From Armatimonadota bacterium (GTDB taxonomy: Bacteria; Armatimonadota; Fimbriimonadia; Fimbriimonadales; ATM1): a stretch of DNA of 64,000 nt. The notes under the pieces were generated by a model. The model was not told where the DNA came from. It did not search any database and worked only from the letters and a program-made list of their open reading frames with translations. Location of the stretch: positions 1-64,000 of the forward strand of contig QEUM01000002.1 in NCBI GenBank assembly GCA_003577165.1, read 5' to 3'. Positions 50,089 through 58,288 of the stretch are shown piece after piece. The translations under genes and the position numbers were made by a program. How positions within the stretch are numbered: the first letter of the stretch is position 1; every line of letters starts with the position of its first letter.

Positions 50089-51306
50089 ATGCGACGCTAC
50101 GCCGTACTCACGCTTTCTGTTTCTGCCATCTTCCTGATGGCCGTCGGCGTGCTCGCGAACAGCAAAACGCTCTTCATCATGTGCACGCTCATGATGATGA
50201 CGTTGGTCGCGATGCGCCTGCAGGCGATGTTAGCGACGCGGGGACTGAAGTTTGAGAGGATCGCTCCAACCGTCATGGTCGCCGGTGAGCTCGTTTCGAT
50301 TCGCCTGCGCGTGTGGTCGTTGATCCGCCTGAGAAGGCCGCTGCTCATCATCACGGATGTGCTCCCTCCCAAGCTCGCTTCCGAGACTGACCTTCGCCCG
50401 CTCCCCGTCGCGCCCAATTTTGAGGAGGCGGTCGAAACGCGATATGAGATTCGACCGCTGAAGCGGGGCATCTTCCGGTGGTCGCGGGTGCGCGTGACGA
50501 GCACGGACTCTTTGGGGCTGATCATGGTGACGCGGGAATACGAAACGGAGCCCTTCGAGGTCGTGATTCACCCTGCCAAGATTCCGTTCGGCGCGGACAT
50601 GCTCGCACTCAGCGGCTGGGGCGCGAACCAATCCGACGAAGGGCGGAATCGGGGTGTCGGCATCGAGCCTCGGGGCGTGCGCGAGTTCATGCCCGGCGAT
50701 TCACTTCGGCAGGTGCATTGGAAGTCCACGGCGCGAACTGGTGTTCTTCAGGTGAAGGAGTTCGACACAGGTTTCAACACGAACCTCCTGATGATGGTTC
50801 AGCAGACGGACGGGACCGAAGCGGGCGATGGGGCGCTCACGACGCTTGAGGCGATGTGCGGACATGCTGCGTTCCTCGCAGACGTCATGTTGAATCGCGG
50901 GAGTACCGTTTCGTTACCGAATCTGGAGTCGCCGCAAGTCACACCAGCGAATTCGAGCGCAGTGAGATTCCGACAGGTTTGCGACGCATTGTCGGCAGCC
51001 AACGCGGATCGTCACCATTCGTTTGCGTCGGAATTCGATTCCGTTCTTCAGAAACTGCGAGGCGGTTCGACTCTTGTGCTGTTCCTTTCGGCGGCAGAGC
51101 CCGGACTCTCGGACGCGATTCGTCGCGCTGCCAACCATGCGCAGGTCGTTTGCCTGGTTTACGACGCTCCTTCCTACGCGGGCACTCCGCTTGCCAAGGG
51201 CCGCATCCCTGCGACGGATCCCGACTTTCTTGCAGCAATATCCATGCCCGGCGTGACCATCAAGATGATGGCAAACCCGTTCCACAGCGATGAGAAAGCG
51301 GCTTAG
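50089..51306 (+). CDS. DUF58 domain protein
   Basis: A 405-aa protein with two N-terminal helices (AVLTLSVSAIFLMAVGVLAN; TLFIMCTLMMMTLVAM) and a soluble part with the DUF58 signature GIEPRGVREFMPGDSLRQVHWK then STARTGVLQVKEFD. It is the standard partner of MoxR ATPases, forming a VWA-like platform. Directly abuts moxR and overlaps the next gene by 17 nt. Confidence 0.9.
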   Translation: MRRYAVLTLSVSAIFLMAVGVLANSKTLFIMCTLMMMTLVAMRLQAMLATRGLKFERIAPTVMVAGELVSIRLRVWSLIRLRRPLLIITDVLPPKLASETDLRPLPVAPNFEEAVETRYEIRPLKRGIFRWSRVRVTSTDSLGLIMVTREYETEPFEVVIHPAKIPFGADMLALSGWGANQSDEGRNRGVGIEPRGVREFMPGDSLRQVHWKSTARTGVLQVKEFDTGFNTNLLMMVQQTDGTEAGDGALTTLEAMCGHAAFLADVMLNRGSTVSLPNLESPQVTPANSSAVRFRQVCDALSAANADRHHSFASEFDSVLQKLRGGSTLVLFLSAAEPGLSDAIRRAANHAQVVCLVYDAPSYAGTPLAKGRIPATDPDFLAAISMPGVTIKMMANPFHSDEKAA

Positions 51307-53386
51307 CGCGGCACAGCAGCTTCAGTTGCTCGAAGCGAGCGGCACTGACTATTTGCTGCTCGCAGCCGCCTGCGCGATACCCTTGTTTACGGCCGGCGCG
51401 TCGGTTCTGCAGCCGTTCCTCGGCCTGTTCTTCGTCGGCGTCGCCGCTACAGGGATCCTGTTCAGCTTCCTGTTCCGAAAGGTCATGCCGAAGGGGCCGT
51501 GGTCGAAACATCTCGGCTGGCTGTTGGCGGCCGTCGCGATCGTCGTGGCGTTCAACATCGTGCGTCTGAACCGCGCTTTGCCCAATGAAGGGTTTGAGAT
51601 CGAGTTCATCCACATGTCGTTCCTGTGCTGGCTGATGTCGCTGAGCGCTTTCTTCCTATGGAACGACGGATCCATGCTCTTCCAAACGGTGCCGGGAATC
51701 GCGCTGTTTGGAATCATCAGTTGGCTCGACACCACTCAGTTCTTCGAGATCAGCCTCATCCTGTTCAGCGTTACTATCGCCGTGCTGCTTACTCGCCTGC
51801 ATACGAGGCGCATGTACGCGATGGCGCGGGCGGCTGGATTCGTGGACATTGACGATCTGCGACGCGGCCCATGGAAGGCGATGGCAGGGCCGCTTCTCGC
51901 GATCGCTTCGATGCTCGTCGTCGCGGGGATTGCGCACTTGGCGGGCCCGGGCATCGGGGGGGCGGTGCGAACGCTTGCCGGTTCGCCGCAGATCTCTTTC
52001 ACCCCGCCGGTCCGGGCGACTCGCGCGTCGTTCGGCATCGTGGACCGTCCGATTGGAGCGGGCCCTGCGATCAGCAGCGACGCGCCGGTCATGCGCGTTC
52101 AGGTGAGGGGCCCCGCTCGGTACCTCCGAGCGCATGCCTACCAGGTGTATCGTGGAAATGGTTGGGTGTTGGTGTCCCGCGTCGGCAGCCTGTTTCCTTC
52201 GTCGGAAACGCCCGTCTCCAGAGTTCCTGATGCGAAAGTCTATCGCCTCAACCCGCTTTACGAACTGAAGCAGTTTCAGACGACTCGAATTCTCGTAGAA
52301 AGTCAGTCGAGAAGGCACACGTACTTCTACAGCCCTGGCAGCACGCTTCGCATCGAGTATCCGGGCAACGTGTCGGTGTTTCGCGACGAGTTCCCGATGA
52401 TGGGCGACCAGTTCGGTCCGGGCGAACTCTATTATCTCGAGGCGGCGGTTCCAGAGCCGACGGCTGCCGACCTGCGAGCCGCGCCGCAGGCCGATCGGAC
52501 GACGTTTCGTTCCGGCTATCTTCAGAACGACCTTTACGACAAGGACGTGCAGGCGCTCGCTACGAAGTTGGCCCAGGGACAGAAGACCGACTACGACGTA
52601 GCGAAGACGATCACAGACTACGTCGCGTCGAACTGCAAGTACAACCTCGCAGCGGAGCGCATCACAGGTGATCGTGACCGAGTTGCGGCGTTCCTCTTCG
52701 ATACGAAGGAAGGGTACTGCGATCTGTTCGCCAGCGCTGTCGCAGTGCTCTGCAGGAGCAACGGAATTCCCGCTCGCGTGGTGGTGGGTTATCGGCTCGA
52801 CAATGAGAGCCTTCGCAATGGCTGGTATGAGATTCAAGATCGCCACGCGCACATGTGGACCGAGGTGTGGTTCCAGGACTACGGTTGGGTCCCGTTCGAC
52901 GCGACCGACAACGCGGAAGCGGTTCCAGGCTACGGGGTTGGCGCGTTACTCGACACGACGGGTGGCGACGTGTTCCGCTTGGTCGCGATTTCCGCAGGTG
53001 CGCTCCTCGGCGGCGTTGGACTGGTGTTGGCGATTGCCGCCCTCGTGAACTGGCGTCGGAATCGGCGGCTTTACTCGCCCGCGCTCCGCAGGCTGCGAGG
53101 CCCATACGTCGCCTTCATTGCGCACCTGCGTCGTCCGTTGCGGAGGCCGAAGAGGGCTGCCGAAACCCTGTCCGAGTACACGACCGCGTACTCGGAGGTG
53201 ATCGGCAATGGCGAAGTCGAACGGGAGATCGCGACTCAGTTCGAAATCGCTCTCTACGCCCAAGACGAGCCGAGCGATGAACAGGTAGCCTTGCTGAGAA
53301 GTGCCGTTGCCACGCTGAAGGCGAACGGCTCCGGCAAGAATGGAAATTCGCGAAACGGATCGAGTCGTACTTCTCAAGGGCACTGA
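51290..53386 (+). CDS. Membrane transglutaminase-like protein TgpA
   Basis: A 698-aa protein. About six N-terminal helices (DUF3488), an extracytoplasmic linker, then a transglutaminase-like domain with the triad: Cys in TKEGYCDLFASAVAVL, His in HAHMWTEVWF and Asp in PFDATDNAE. One more helix (LVAISAGALLGGVGLVLAIAAL) and a cytoplasmic C-terminal tail (DUF4129-like) follow. The moxR-DUF58-tgpA trio is widespread; its biochemical role is not settled. Confidence 0.9.
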   Translation: MRKRLSAAQQLQLLEASGTDYLLLAAACAIPLFTAGASVLQPFLGLFFVGVAATGILFSFLFRKVMPKGPWSKHLGWLLAAVAIVVAFNIVRLNRALPNEGFEIEFIHMSFLCWLMSLSAFFLWNDGSMLFQTVPGIALFGIISWLDTTQFFEISLILFSVTIAVLLTRLHTRRMYAMARAAGFVDIDDLRRGPWKAMAGPLLAIASMLVVAGIAHLAGPGIGGAVRTLAGSPQISFTPPVRATRASFGIVDRPIGAGPAISSDAPVMRVQVRGPARYLRAHAYQVYRGNGWVLVSRVGSLFPSSETPVSRVPDAKVYRLNPLYELKQFQTTRILVESQSRRHTYFYSPGSTLRIEYPGNVSVFRDEFPMMGDQFGPGELYYLEAAVPEPTAADLRAAPQADRTTFRSGYLQNDLYDKDVQALATKLAQGQKTDYDVAKTITDYVASNCKYNLAAERITGDRDRVAAFLFDTKEGYCDLFASAVAVLCRSNGIPARVVVGYRLDNESLRNGWYEIQDRHAHMWTEVWFQDYGWVPFDATDNAEAVPGYGVGALLDTTGGDVFRLVAISAGALLGGVGLVLAIAALVNWRRNRRLYSPALRRLRGPYVAFIAHLRRPLRRPKRAAETLSEYTTAYSEVIGNGEVEREIATQFEIALYAQDEPSDEQVALLRSAVATLKANGSGKNGNSRNGSSRTSQGH

Positions 53387-54407
53387 GCCCCTGCTGATCA
53401 GCACGACGATCGCGGATATCCTCGACAAGGCGGGTGTTTCCCAAGAGGACTCGTTCGACCACTCGGTCGTGGAGGCCTCCGACCTGACGGTGGCTGCCAT
53501 CGTGGATGCTGTCCAGACAACACCCTTTCTTTCGCCCAGGCGCAGCCTCGTGGCGAGGCGAGTCAATCGCCTAAAGAAGGAGGAGTGCGAGAGGCTCGCG
53601 GAGTTGGTCGGGGGCGTGCCGGATTTCGGCCTTCTCATCCTGACGTTCGAGCCCGTGGAAGAGGGCGATGGGGAGCGATGGACGGTCCTTTCGAAGGCCA
53701 TCAAGCCGATCGGATTCGTCCACGACACGAACTCGGACCGGGAAAGAGGAGGTCCGAAGTTGCTGGTTGATCAGGCAACGAAGGCCGGCGTCACACTGGA
53801 CTCCAGAATCGCAGAGGAACTCATCGCTCGCGTTGGGGGCCATCTGAGCGAGGCGTCGCTCGAACTCGAGAAGTTGATCGCCGTCGCCGATCCAGGCGGC
53901 CAGGTAACGAGAGAACTGGTGACGGAGTTGGTCCCAGAGTCTGCGGAGTGGAAGATCTGGAACCTGCTGAACGGCCTCTTAGACGGCAACGTCGAGGAAG
54001 CGCTGAAGCAGTACCGCTCTCTCGTGCGAGGTACGAGCGAGATCGAGAAAGCGTTCTACCGTGACATTCTGCCGCTGATGCGAGGCCAATTGCGTCTGAT
54101 ATGGCAGGCCGTCGCACTTCGCGAAGCCGGACTGCGGGTGGAGAGCGAAGAAGCGAAGCGGTTCATTCCGTCGAAGTCGTCCCTCACTGAGGTGGCGAAA
54201 AGAAGAAACTACCGCTACACGCGGATCATGGAAATGGGGCGAAAGGCGACGTTCGATCATCTCACTCGTCTCATGCGAATACTCGCCGAAGCGGACCTTC
54301 GCTCCAAGGGGGGGCTGGCTGGTTCCGATGAACGGGAGACGCTTGAGAGAATGATCGCTGAATTGTGTGAAGCATCGAGGAAAAGAACAGCGGGCGCGAG
54401 GCGCTGA
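53340..54407 (+). CDS. holA: DNA polymerase III subunit delta
   Basis: A 355-aa clamp-loader subunit. Blocks seen: VVLLKGTEPLLISTTIADIL, VVEASDLTVAAIVDAVQTTPFLSPRRSLVARRV, LISRVGG-type GGHLSEASLELEKLIAV, EWKIWNLLNGLLDGNVEEALKQY and the helical end EADLRSKGGLAGSDERETLERM. It opens the beta clamp together with the tau and delta' subunits. It overlaps the tgpA end by 47 nt, so its expression is tied to the envelope cluster. Confidence 0.88.
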   Translation: MEIRETDRVVLLKGTEPLLISTTIADILDKAGVSQEDSFDHSVVEASDLTVAAIVDAVQTTPFLSPRRSLVARRVNRLKKEECERLAELVGGVPDFGLLILTFEPVEEGDGERWTVLSKAIKPIGFVHDTNSDRERGGPKLLVDQATKAGVTLDSRIAEELIARVGGHLSEASLELEKLIAVADPGGQVTRELVTELVPESAEWKIWNLLNGLLDGNVEEALKQYRSLVRGTSEIEKAFYRDILPLMRGQLRLIWQAVALREAGLRVESEEAKRFIPSKSSLTEVAKRRNYRYTRIMEMGRKATFDHLTRLMRILAEADLRSKGGLAGSDERETLERMIAELCEASRKRTAGARR

Positions 54408-54426
54408 CGACGATCCATGCAGATGG

Positions 54427-54432
54427 TAGACT
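54427..54432 (+). promoter_or_regulatory. -10 box TAGACT before the sdh operon
   Basis: GGTAGACT ends 33 nt before ATG 54466. Unlike the leaderless cases, the leader holds a strong AAGGAGGGGG ribosome site. Confidence 0.5.
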
Positions 54433-54465
54433 ACGCTTGCCTGAATTCAATTCCAAGGAGGGGGA

Positions 54466-55275
54466 ATGGCCACGACGATTCGTGATAGCCGGGGCTCCGG
54501 CAAGACCGCTCGCAGGGACGCCTGGTGGCTTCAGCCGTTGCTCACTGCGACCGTTCTAACCGCCTTCATTATCTACGCTACATTTCGGACTTTCGAGAAC
54601 GACAACTTTCTTCCAGAACTGAGTCGCAACGCGTCGGCTCTGTGGGAATCCGGAAGAGTCGGCCACCTGCTGAGCCCGTTCTATTCGCCCCTGTTCTTGG
54701 TGGATTGGCAGGTGATGGGATACCACGTCTCACCTGCAATTTTGATCTTGCCGTTTCCTCTGAGTTTCCGACTGACCTGTTACTACTACCGAAAAGCGTA
54801 CTACCGATCCTTCTTCATGGCGCCGCCTGCGTGTGCGGTTCAGGGAACCACCAAGAAGACTTATCGTGGTGAGCAGGTGTTCCCGTTCGTGATTCAGAAC
54901 CTGCATCGGTTCGCGTTCTACGCGGCATTCATCTTCATCTTCATACTCGCGTACGACGTCGTCCTTTCGATGAAGTACGTCGACGGTTGGGGGATCAGCC
55001 TCGGGACATTCGTGTTGCTCCTCAACGTGCTGCTGCTCGCAGGATACACGCTCGGCTGCCACTCACTCAGGCACCTGGTCGGCGGAAAACTCAATTGTTA
55101 CTCTTGCTCACTCGCAGCGAAGACCAGGCACGGCTTGTGGAAGAAGGTGACCTTCCTGAATGAGCGTCATGCGCTTTACGCTTGGGTGAGCCTGTTCGGC
55201 GTCGCGCTGGCGGACCTTTACGTTCGCTTTGTGTGTGCCGGCGTGATTACGGACTGGGTGTTGGTGAAGTTTTAG
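54466..55275 (+). CDS. Succinate dehydrogenase/fumarate reductase membrane subunit
   Basis: A 269-aa polytopic protein of about five helices, unrelated in look to E. coli SdhC/D. Family blocks: DAWWLQPLLTATVLTAFIIYATFR, YSPLFLVDWQVMGYHVSPAILILP, LTCYYYRKAYYRSFFMAPPACAV, and NLHRFAFYAAF with conserved His. A CxxC (NCYSC) sits in the loop before LNERHALYAWVSLFGVALADLYVRF. It anchors the catalytic pair and should bind quinone, probably with haem. It abuts sdhA. Confidence 0.82.
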   Translation: MATTIRDSRGSGKTARRDAWWLQPLLTATVLTAFIIYATFRTFENDNFLPELSRNASALWESGRVGHLLSPFYSPLFLVDWQVMGYHVSPAILILPFPLSFRLTCYYYRKAYYRSFFMAPPACAVQGTTKKTYRGEQVFPFVIQNLHRFAFYAAFIFIFILAYDVVLSMKYVDGWGISLGTFVLLLNVLLLAGYTLGCHSLRHLVGGKLNCYSCSLAAKTRHGLWKKVTFLNERHALYAWVSLFGVALADLYVRFVCAGVITDWVLVKF

Positions 55276-57060
55276 ATGCCGCAATACGATACGTTTGAGC
55301 ATGACGTTCTGATCGTCGGCGCAGGTGGCGCCGGACTGAGGGCGGCGATCGGAGCGGTTGAGAAGGGCTGCAGCGTCTGCGTTGTGACGAAGTCGCTTCT
55401 TGGCAAAGCGCACACGGTGATGGCGGAAGGCGGGGCCGCCGCCGCACTCGGTAACTTCGACAACCAAGACGGTTGGAAGGTGCACTTCCGCGACACGATG
55501 CGCGGCGGGAAGTTTCTGAACAACTGGCGGACCGTGCAGATCTTCGCGATGGAGGCCCCGGAGCGAATTCTGGAATTGGAGCGTTACGGGGCTGTGTTCG
55601 ACAGGACGCCCGAGGGACTGATTTCGCAGAGGGCCTTCGGCGGCCACAGGTACAGGCGTCTCGCTCACGTCGGTGACCGAACCGGACTGGAACTGATTCG
55701 CACGCTGCAAGACAAGGCGGTTTCGGTCGGAATCGACGTTCAAATGGAGGTGACGCTCACTCGACTGCTGACGGACGGCGGCCGAGTCACAGGAGCGGTC
55801 GGATATCGCCGCGAGGACGGCTCCATCGTGGTCTTCCGGGCGAAGGCGGTCGTTCTGTGCTCCGGCGGGTGGGGGCGGATGTTCCGATTCACCTCCAACT
55901 CATGGGAATCGACAGGCGACGGTGCCGTCATGGCGTACGAAGCGGGAGCAGAACTGCAGGACATGGAGATGGTGCAGTTTCATCCGACGGGCATGATTTG
56001 GCCGCCGGGTGTTCGCGGCGTGCTTGTGACGGAAGGAGTTCGCGGAGATGGCGGCGTCTTGAAGAACGGCGCGGGCGAACGGTTCATGTTCAATCACGTT
56101 CCCGAGTTCTATCGGGCGGAGACGGCGGAAACGCCGGAAGAGGCGCTCCGTTGGGTGAACGACAAGGTGAATAACCGGCGACCACCGGAACTGCTGCCGC
56201 GCGACGTGGTAGCGCGCGCCATCTACAAGGAGGTTGAGGCGGGGAGGGGGAGCGAGCACGGAGGCGCTTACCTCGACGTCTCGCATATGGGCGCAGAGTA
56301 CATCAAGCGCAAGTTACCGAGCATGTACGATCAGTTCCTTCACCTCGGGGACGTGGACATCACAAAGCAGCCGATGGAGGTCTATCCGACTGTCCACTAC
56401 ACCATGGGCGGTGTGCCCGCGGAACCTGAGTCCTGCGCCACATCTCTTCCGGGCCTCTATGCCGCGGGCGAATGCGCCTGCGGCCTGCATGGCGCGAACC
56501 GACTGGGCGGAAACTCGCTCACCGATTTGCTTGTGTTCGGGAAGCGAGCGGGCGAGGCGGCTGGCGACTTCGCCATCGCGGAAGGACCTGGATCGATCTC
56601 CGAAGCCGAAATCCAAGAGGAAGTCGAGACTCTCATGAAGCCGCTCGGAGGAAGCGGAGGCGAGAACCCGTATCAGATTCACGCGGAACTGCAGGAGCAG
56701 ATGCAATCGGGTGCGATGATCGCCCGAACGGAAGAGGGCCTTCGACAGACACTCGACAAGATTCATGAACTCCAGCGGCGTGCGGAAGACATTCGGGTTC
56801 CCGGCGACACAAAGTTCAATCCTGGTTGGCACGCTGCAAGGGACGTCAAGAATATGCTGGTGAGCAGCGAGATCATCGTGTTATCCGCGCTGGAGCGGAA
56901 GGAGAGCCGTGGTGCGCAGTGGCGCTTGGATTATCCCAATGAAGACGCGTATTGGGCGCGCAACAACGTCATCGCGAAGAAAATCGATGGAAAGGTGTCC
57001 ATATCCCACAGAGAAGTGCCGGAGCCGCCCAGCGAATTGAAGGAGCTCTTACAGGATTAG
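55276..57060 (+). CDS. sdhA: Succinate dehydrogenase/fumarate reductase flavoprotein
   Basis: A 594-aa FAD subunit. FAD motif VGAGGAGLRAAIGA; covalent-FAD His46 in AHTVMAEGG; FDRTPEGLISQRAFGGH; MVQFHPTG; active-site region and FAD end CATSLPGLYAAGECACGLHGANRLGGNSLTDLLVFG (seen in pieces). It oxidises succinate to fumarate or does the reverse with the SdhB iron-sulfur chain. No gap to the membrane subunit and 4 nt to sdhB: one operon. Confidence 0.95.
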   Translation: MPQYDTFEHDVLIVGAGGAGLRAAIGAVEKGCSVCVVTKSLLGKAHTVMAEGGAAAALGNFDNQDGWKVHFRDTMRGGKFLNNWRTVQIFAMEAPERILELERYGAVFDRTPEGLISQRAFGGHRYRRLAHVGDRTGLELIRTLQDKAVSVGIDVQMEVTLTRLLTDGGRVTGAVGYRREDGSIVVFRAKAVVLCSGGWGRMFRFTSNSWESTGDGAVMAYEAGAELQDMEMVQFHPTGMIWPPGVRGVLVTEGVRGDGGVLKNGAGERFMFNHVPEFYRAETAETPEEALRWVNDKVNNRRPPELLPRDVVARAIYKEVEAGRGSEHGGAYLDVSHMGAEYIKRKLPSMYDQFLHLGDVDITKQPMEVYPTVHYTMGGVPAEPESCATSLPGLYAAGECACGLHGANRLGGNSLTDLLVFGKRAGEAAGDFAIAEGPGSISEAEIQEEVETLMKPLGGSGGENPYQIHAELQEQMQSGAMIARTEEGLRQTLDKIHELQRRAEDIRVPGDTKFNPGWHAARDVKNMLVSSEIIVLSALERKESRGAQWRLDYPNEDAYWARNNVIAKKIDGKVSISHREVPEPPSELKELLQD

Positions 57061-57064
57061 GCCT

Positions 57065-57808
57065 ATGTCGAAAATCACCTTGTCGGTCTATCGAGGCGAC
57101 GCGAACGGTGGGGAGATGAAGACCTACACGGTCGACACTTTCCCTGGAATGGTGGTGCTCGATGCCATTCATCAGATCCAGGCCGAGCAGGACGGAACGC
57201 TCGCCTGTCGGTGGAACTGCAAAGCGGCGAAGTGTGGCTCCTGCAGCGCTGAAGTCAATGGGATGCCGAAGCTGATGTGCAAGACGCGCGTGGATGATTA
57301 TCCCGCCGACCAGCCGATCGTCGTTCATCCGCTCCGCACCTTTCCAATTGTCAAGGACTTAGTCGCCGACGTTTCTTGGAATTTCGAAGTTTCGAAGTCG
57401 ATCCCGATATTGAAACTCGCCGATGATGGTAGCGCCGAGCCACTCCGGATGCAGCAGGTCGATGTCGATCGGATTCAGGAATTCAGGAAGTGCATCGAGT
57501 GTTTCCTCTGCCAGACGGTGTGTCACGTGCTTCGGGACGGGGATAGAAAGGACATCTTCTTCGGCCCAAGGCAGATGGTGCGGCTCGCCTCGCTCGAGAT
57601 GCATCCTCTCGACGTGCTCGATCGCCGTCCGATGCTCAGGGAAACGGCCGGAGTGGGTATCTGCAATATCACGAAGTGCTGCACTGAGGTCTGCCCGGAG
57701 CACATCCACATTACGGACAACGCGATCATCCCGTTAAAAGAACGGGTGGCCGACACGTACTTCGATCCGGTCCAGAAGGTCCTTCGCTGGGTCGGCGGAC
57801 GCAAGTAA
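57065..57808 (+). CDS. sdhB: Succinate dehydrogenase/fumarate reductase iron-sulfur subunit
   Basis: A 247-aa protein with a plant-type [2Fe-2S] set (Cys52, Cys57, Cys60, Cys72; CKAAKCGSC spacing) and an extra Cys48. The C-terminal half carries CIECFLCQTVCHV and CNITKCCTEVCPEH, the ligands of the [4Fe-4S] and [3Fe-4S] or second [4Fe-4S] centres. It passes electrons from FAD to quinone. Confidence 0.95.
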   Translation: MSKITLSVYRGDANGGEMKTYTVDTFPGMVVLDAIHQIQAEQDGTLACRWNCKAAKCGSCSAEVNGMPKLMCKTRVDDYPADQPIVVHPLRTFPIVKDLVADVSWNFEVSKSIPILKLADDGSAEPLRMQQVDVDRIQEFRKCIECFLCQTVCHVLRDGDRKDIFFGPRQMVRLASLEMHPLDVLDRRPMLRETAGVGICNITKCCTEVCPEHIHITDNAIIPLKERVADTYFDPVQKVLRWVGGRK

Positions 57809-57874
57809 GAAGCGGGCCCCGCACCGACGGCGTTTCCTCGGCACCGGCCGCCGGCCTCTCCCGTTAAGGGGGGT

Positions 57875-58288
57875 GTGGAGGAAGATCGCACTCCGATGGA
57901 AGGGCTCCGCCAAGCGCCCGCCTCGGTGCAGGAGCGGCAGTCCGAAGCGTTGCAGAGCGAGACCGGGCCTGGCCCGCGGTTAGCGGTCGGTCCCCTCGTG
58001 GTGGACTTCGCAGCCAGAGACGCCTTCATCGGCGGGAAGCCCTGTGGCCTCACGGGTAAGGAGTTCGATGTCGTCGCCTACCTGGCGAACCACGCCGGAA
58101 GGGAGGTGAGCCGCCAGGAGTTGTTCAACAGCGTGTGGGGCTACGACATCGGCTTCAACACGAACAGCCTCGACGTCTACATCTACCGTGTCCGAAGGAA
58201 GATTGACGCGGACGGTTCGCGGCGGCTGCTGCAGACGAAACGAGGGCACGGTTATCGCCTCGTTCCGGATTCGACCGGCGAATCTTAG
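57875..58288 (+). CDS. OmpR/PhoB-type winged-helix protein without receiver domain
   Basis: A 137-aa protein. Residues 1-33 are unstructured (no receiver Asp or phospho-acceptor motif). Residues 34-135 are a Trans_reg_C winged helix: LVVDFAARDAFIGGKPCGLTGKEFDVVAYLANHAGREVSRQELF (in pieces), then NSLDVYIYRVRRKID and GHGYRLV. GTG 57875 with GGGGGG upstream, or ATG 57896. It probably binds DNA without phosphorylation control. The stop overlaps metG by 4 nt, convergent. Confidence 0.8.
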   Translation: MEEDRTPMEGLRQAPASVQERQSEALQSETGPGPRLAVGPLVVDFAARDAFIGGKPCGLTGKEFDVVAYLANHAGREVSRQELFNSVWGYDIGFNTNSLDVYIYRVRRKIDADGSRRLLQTKRGHGYRLVPDSTGES

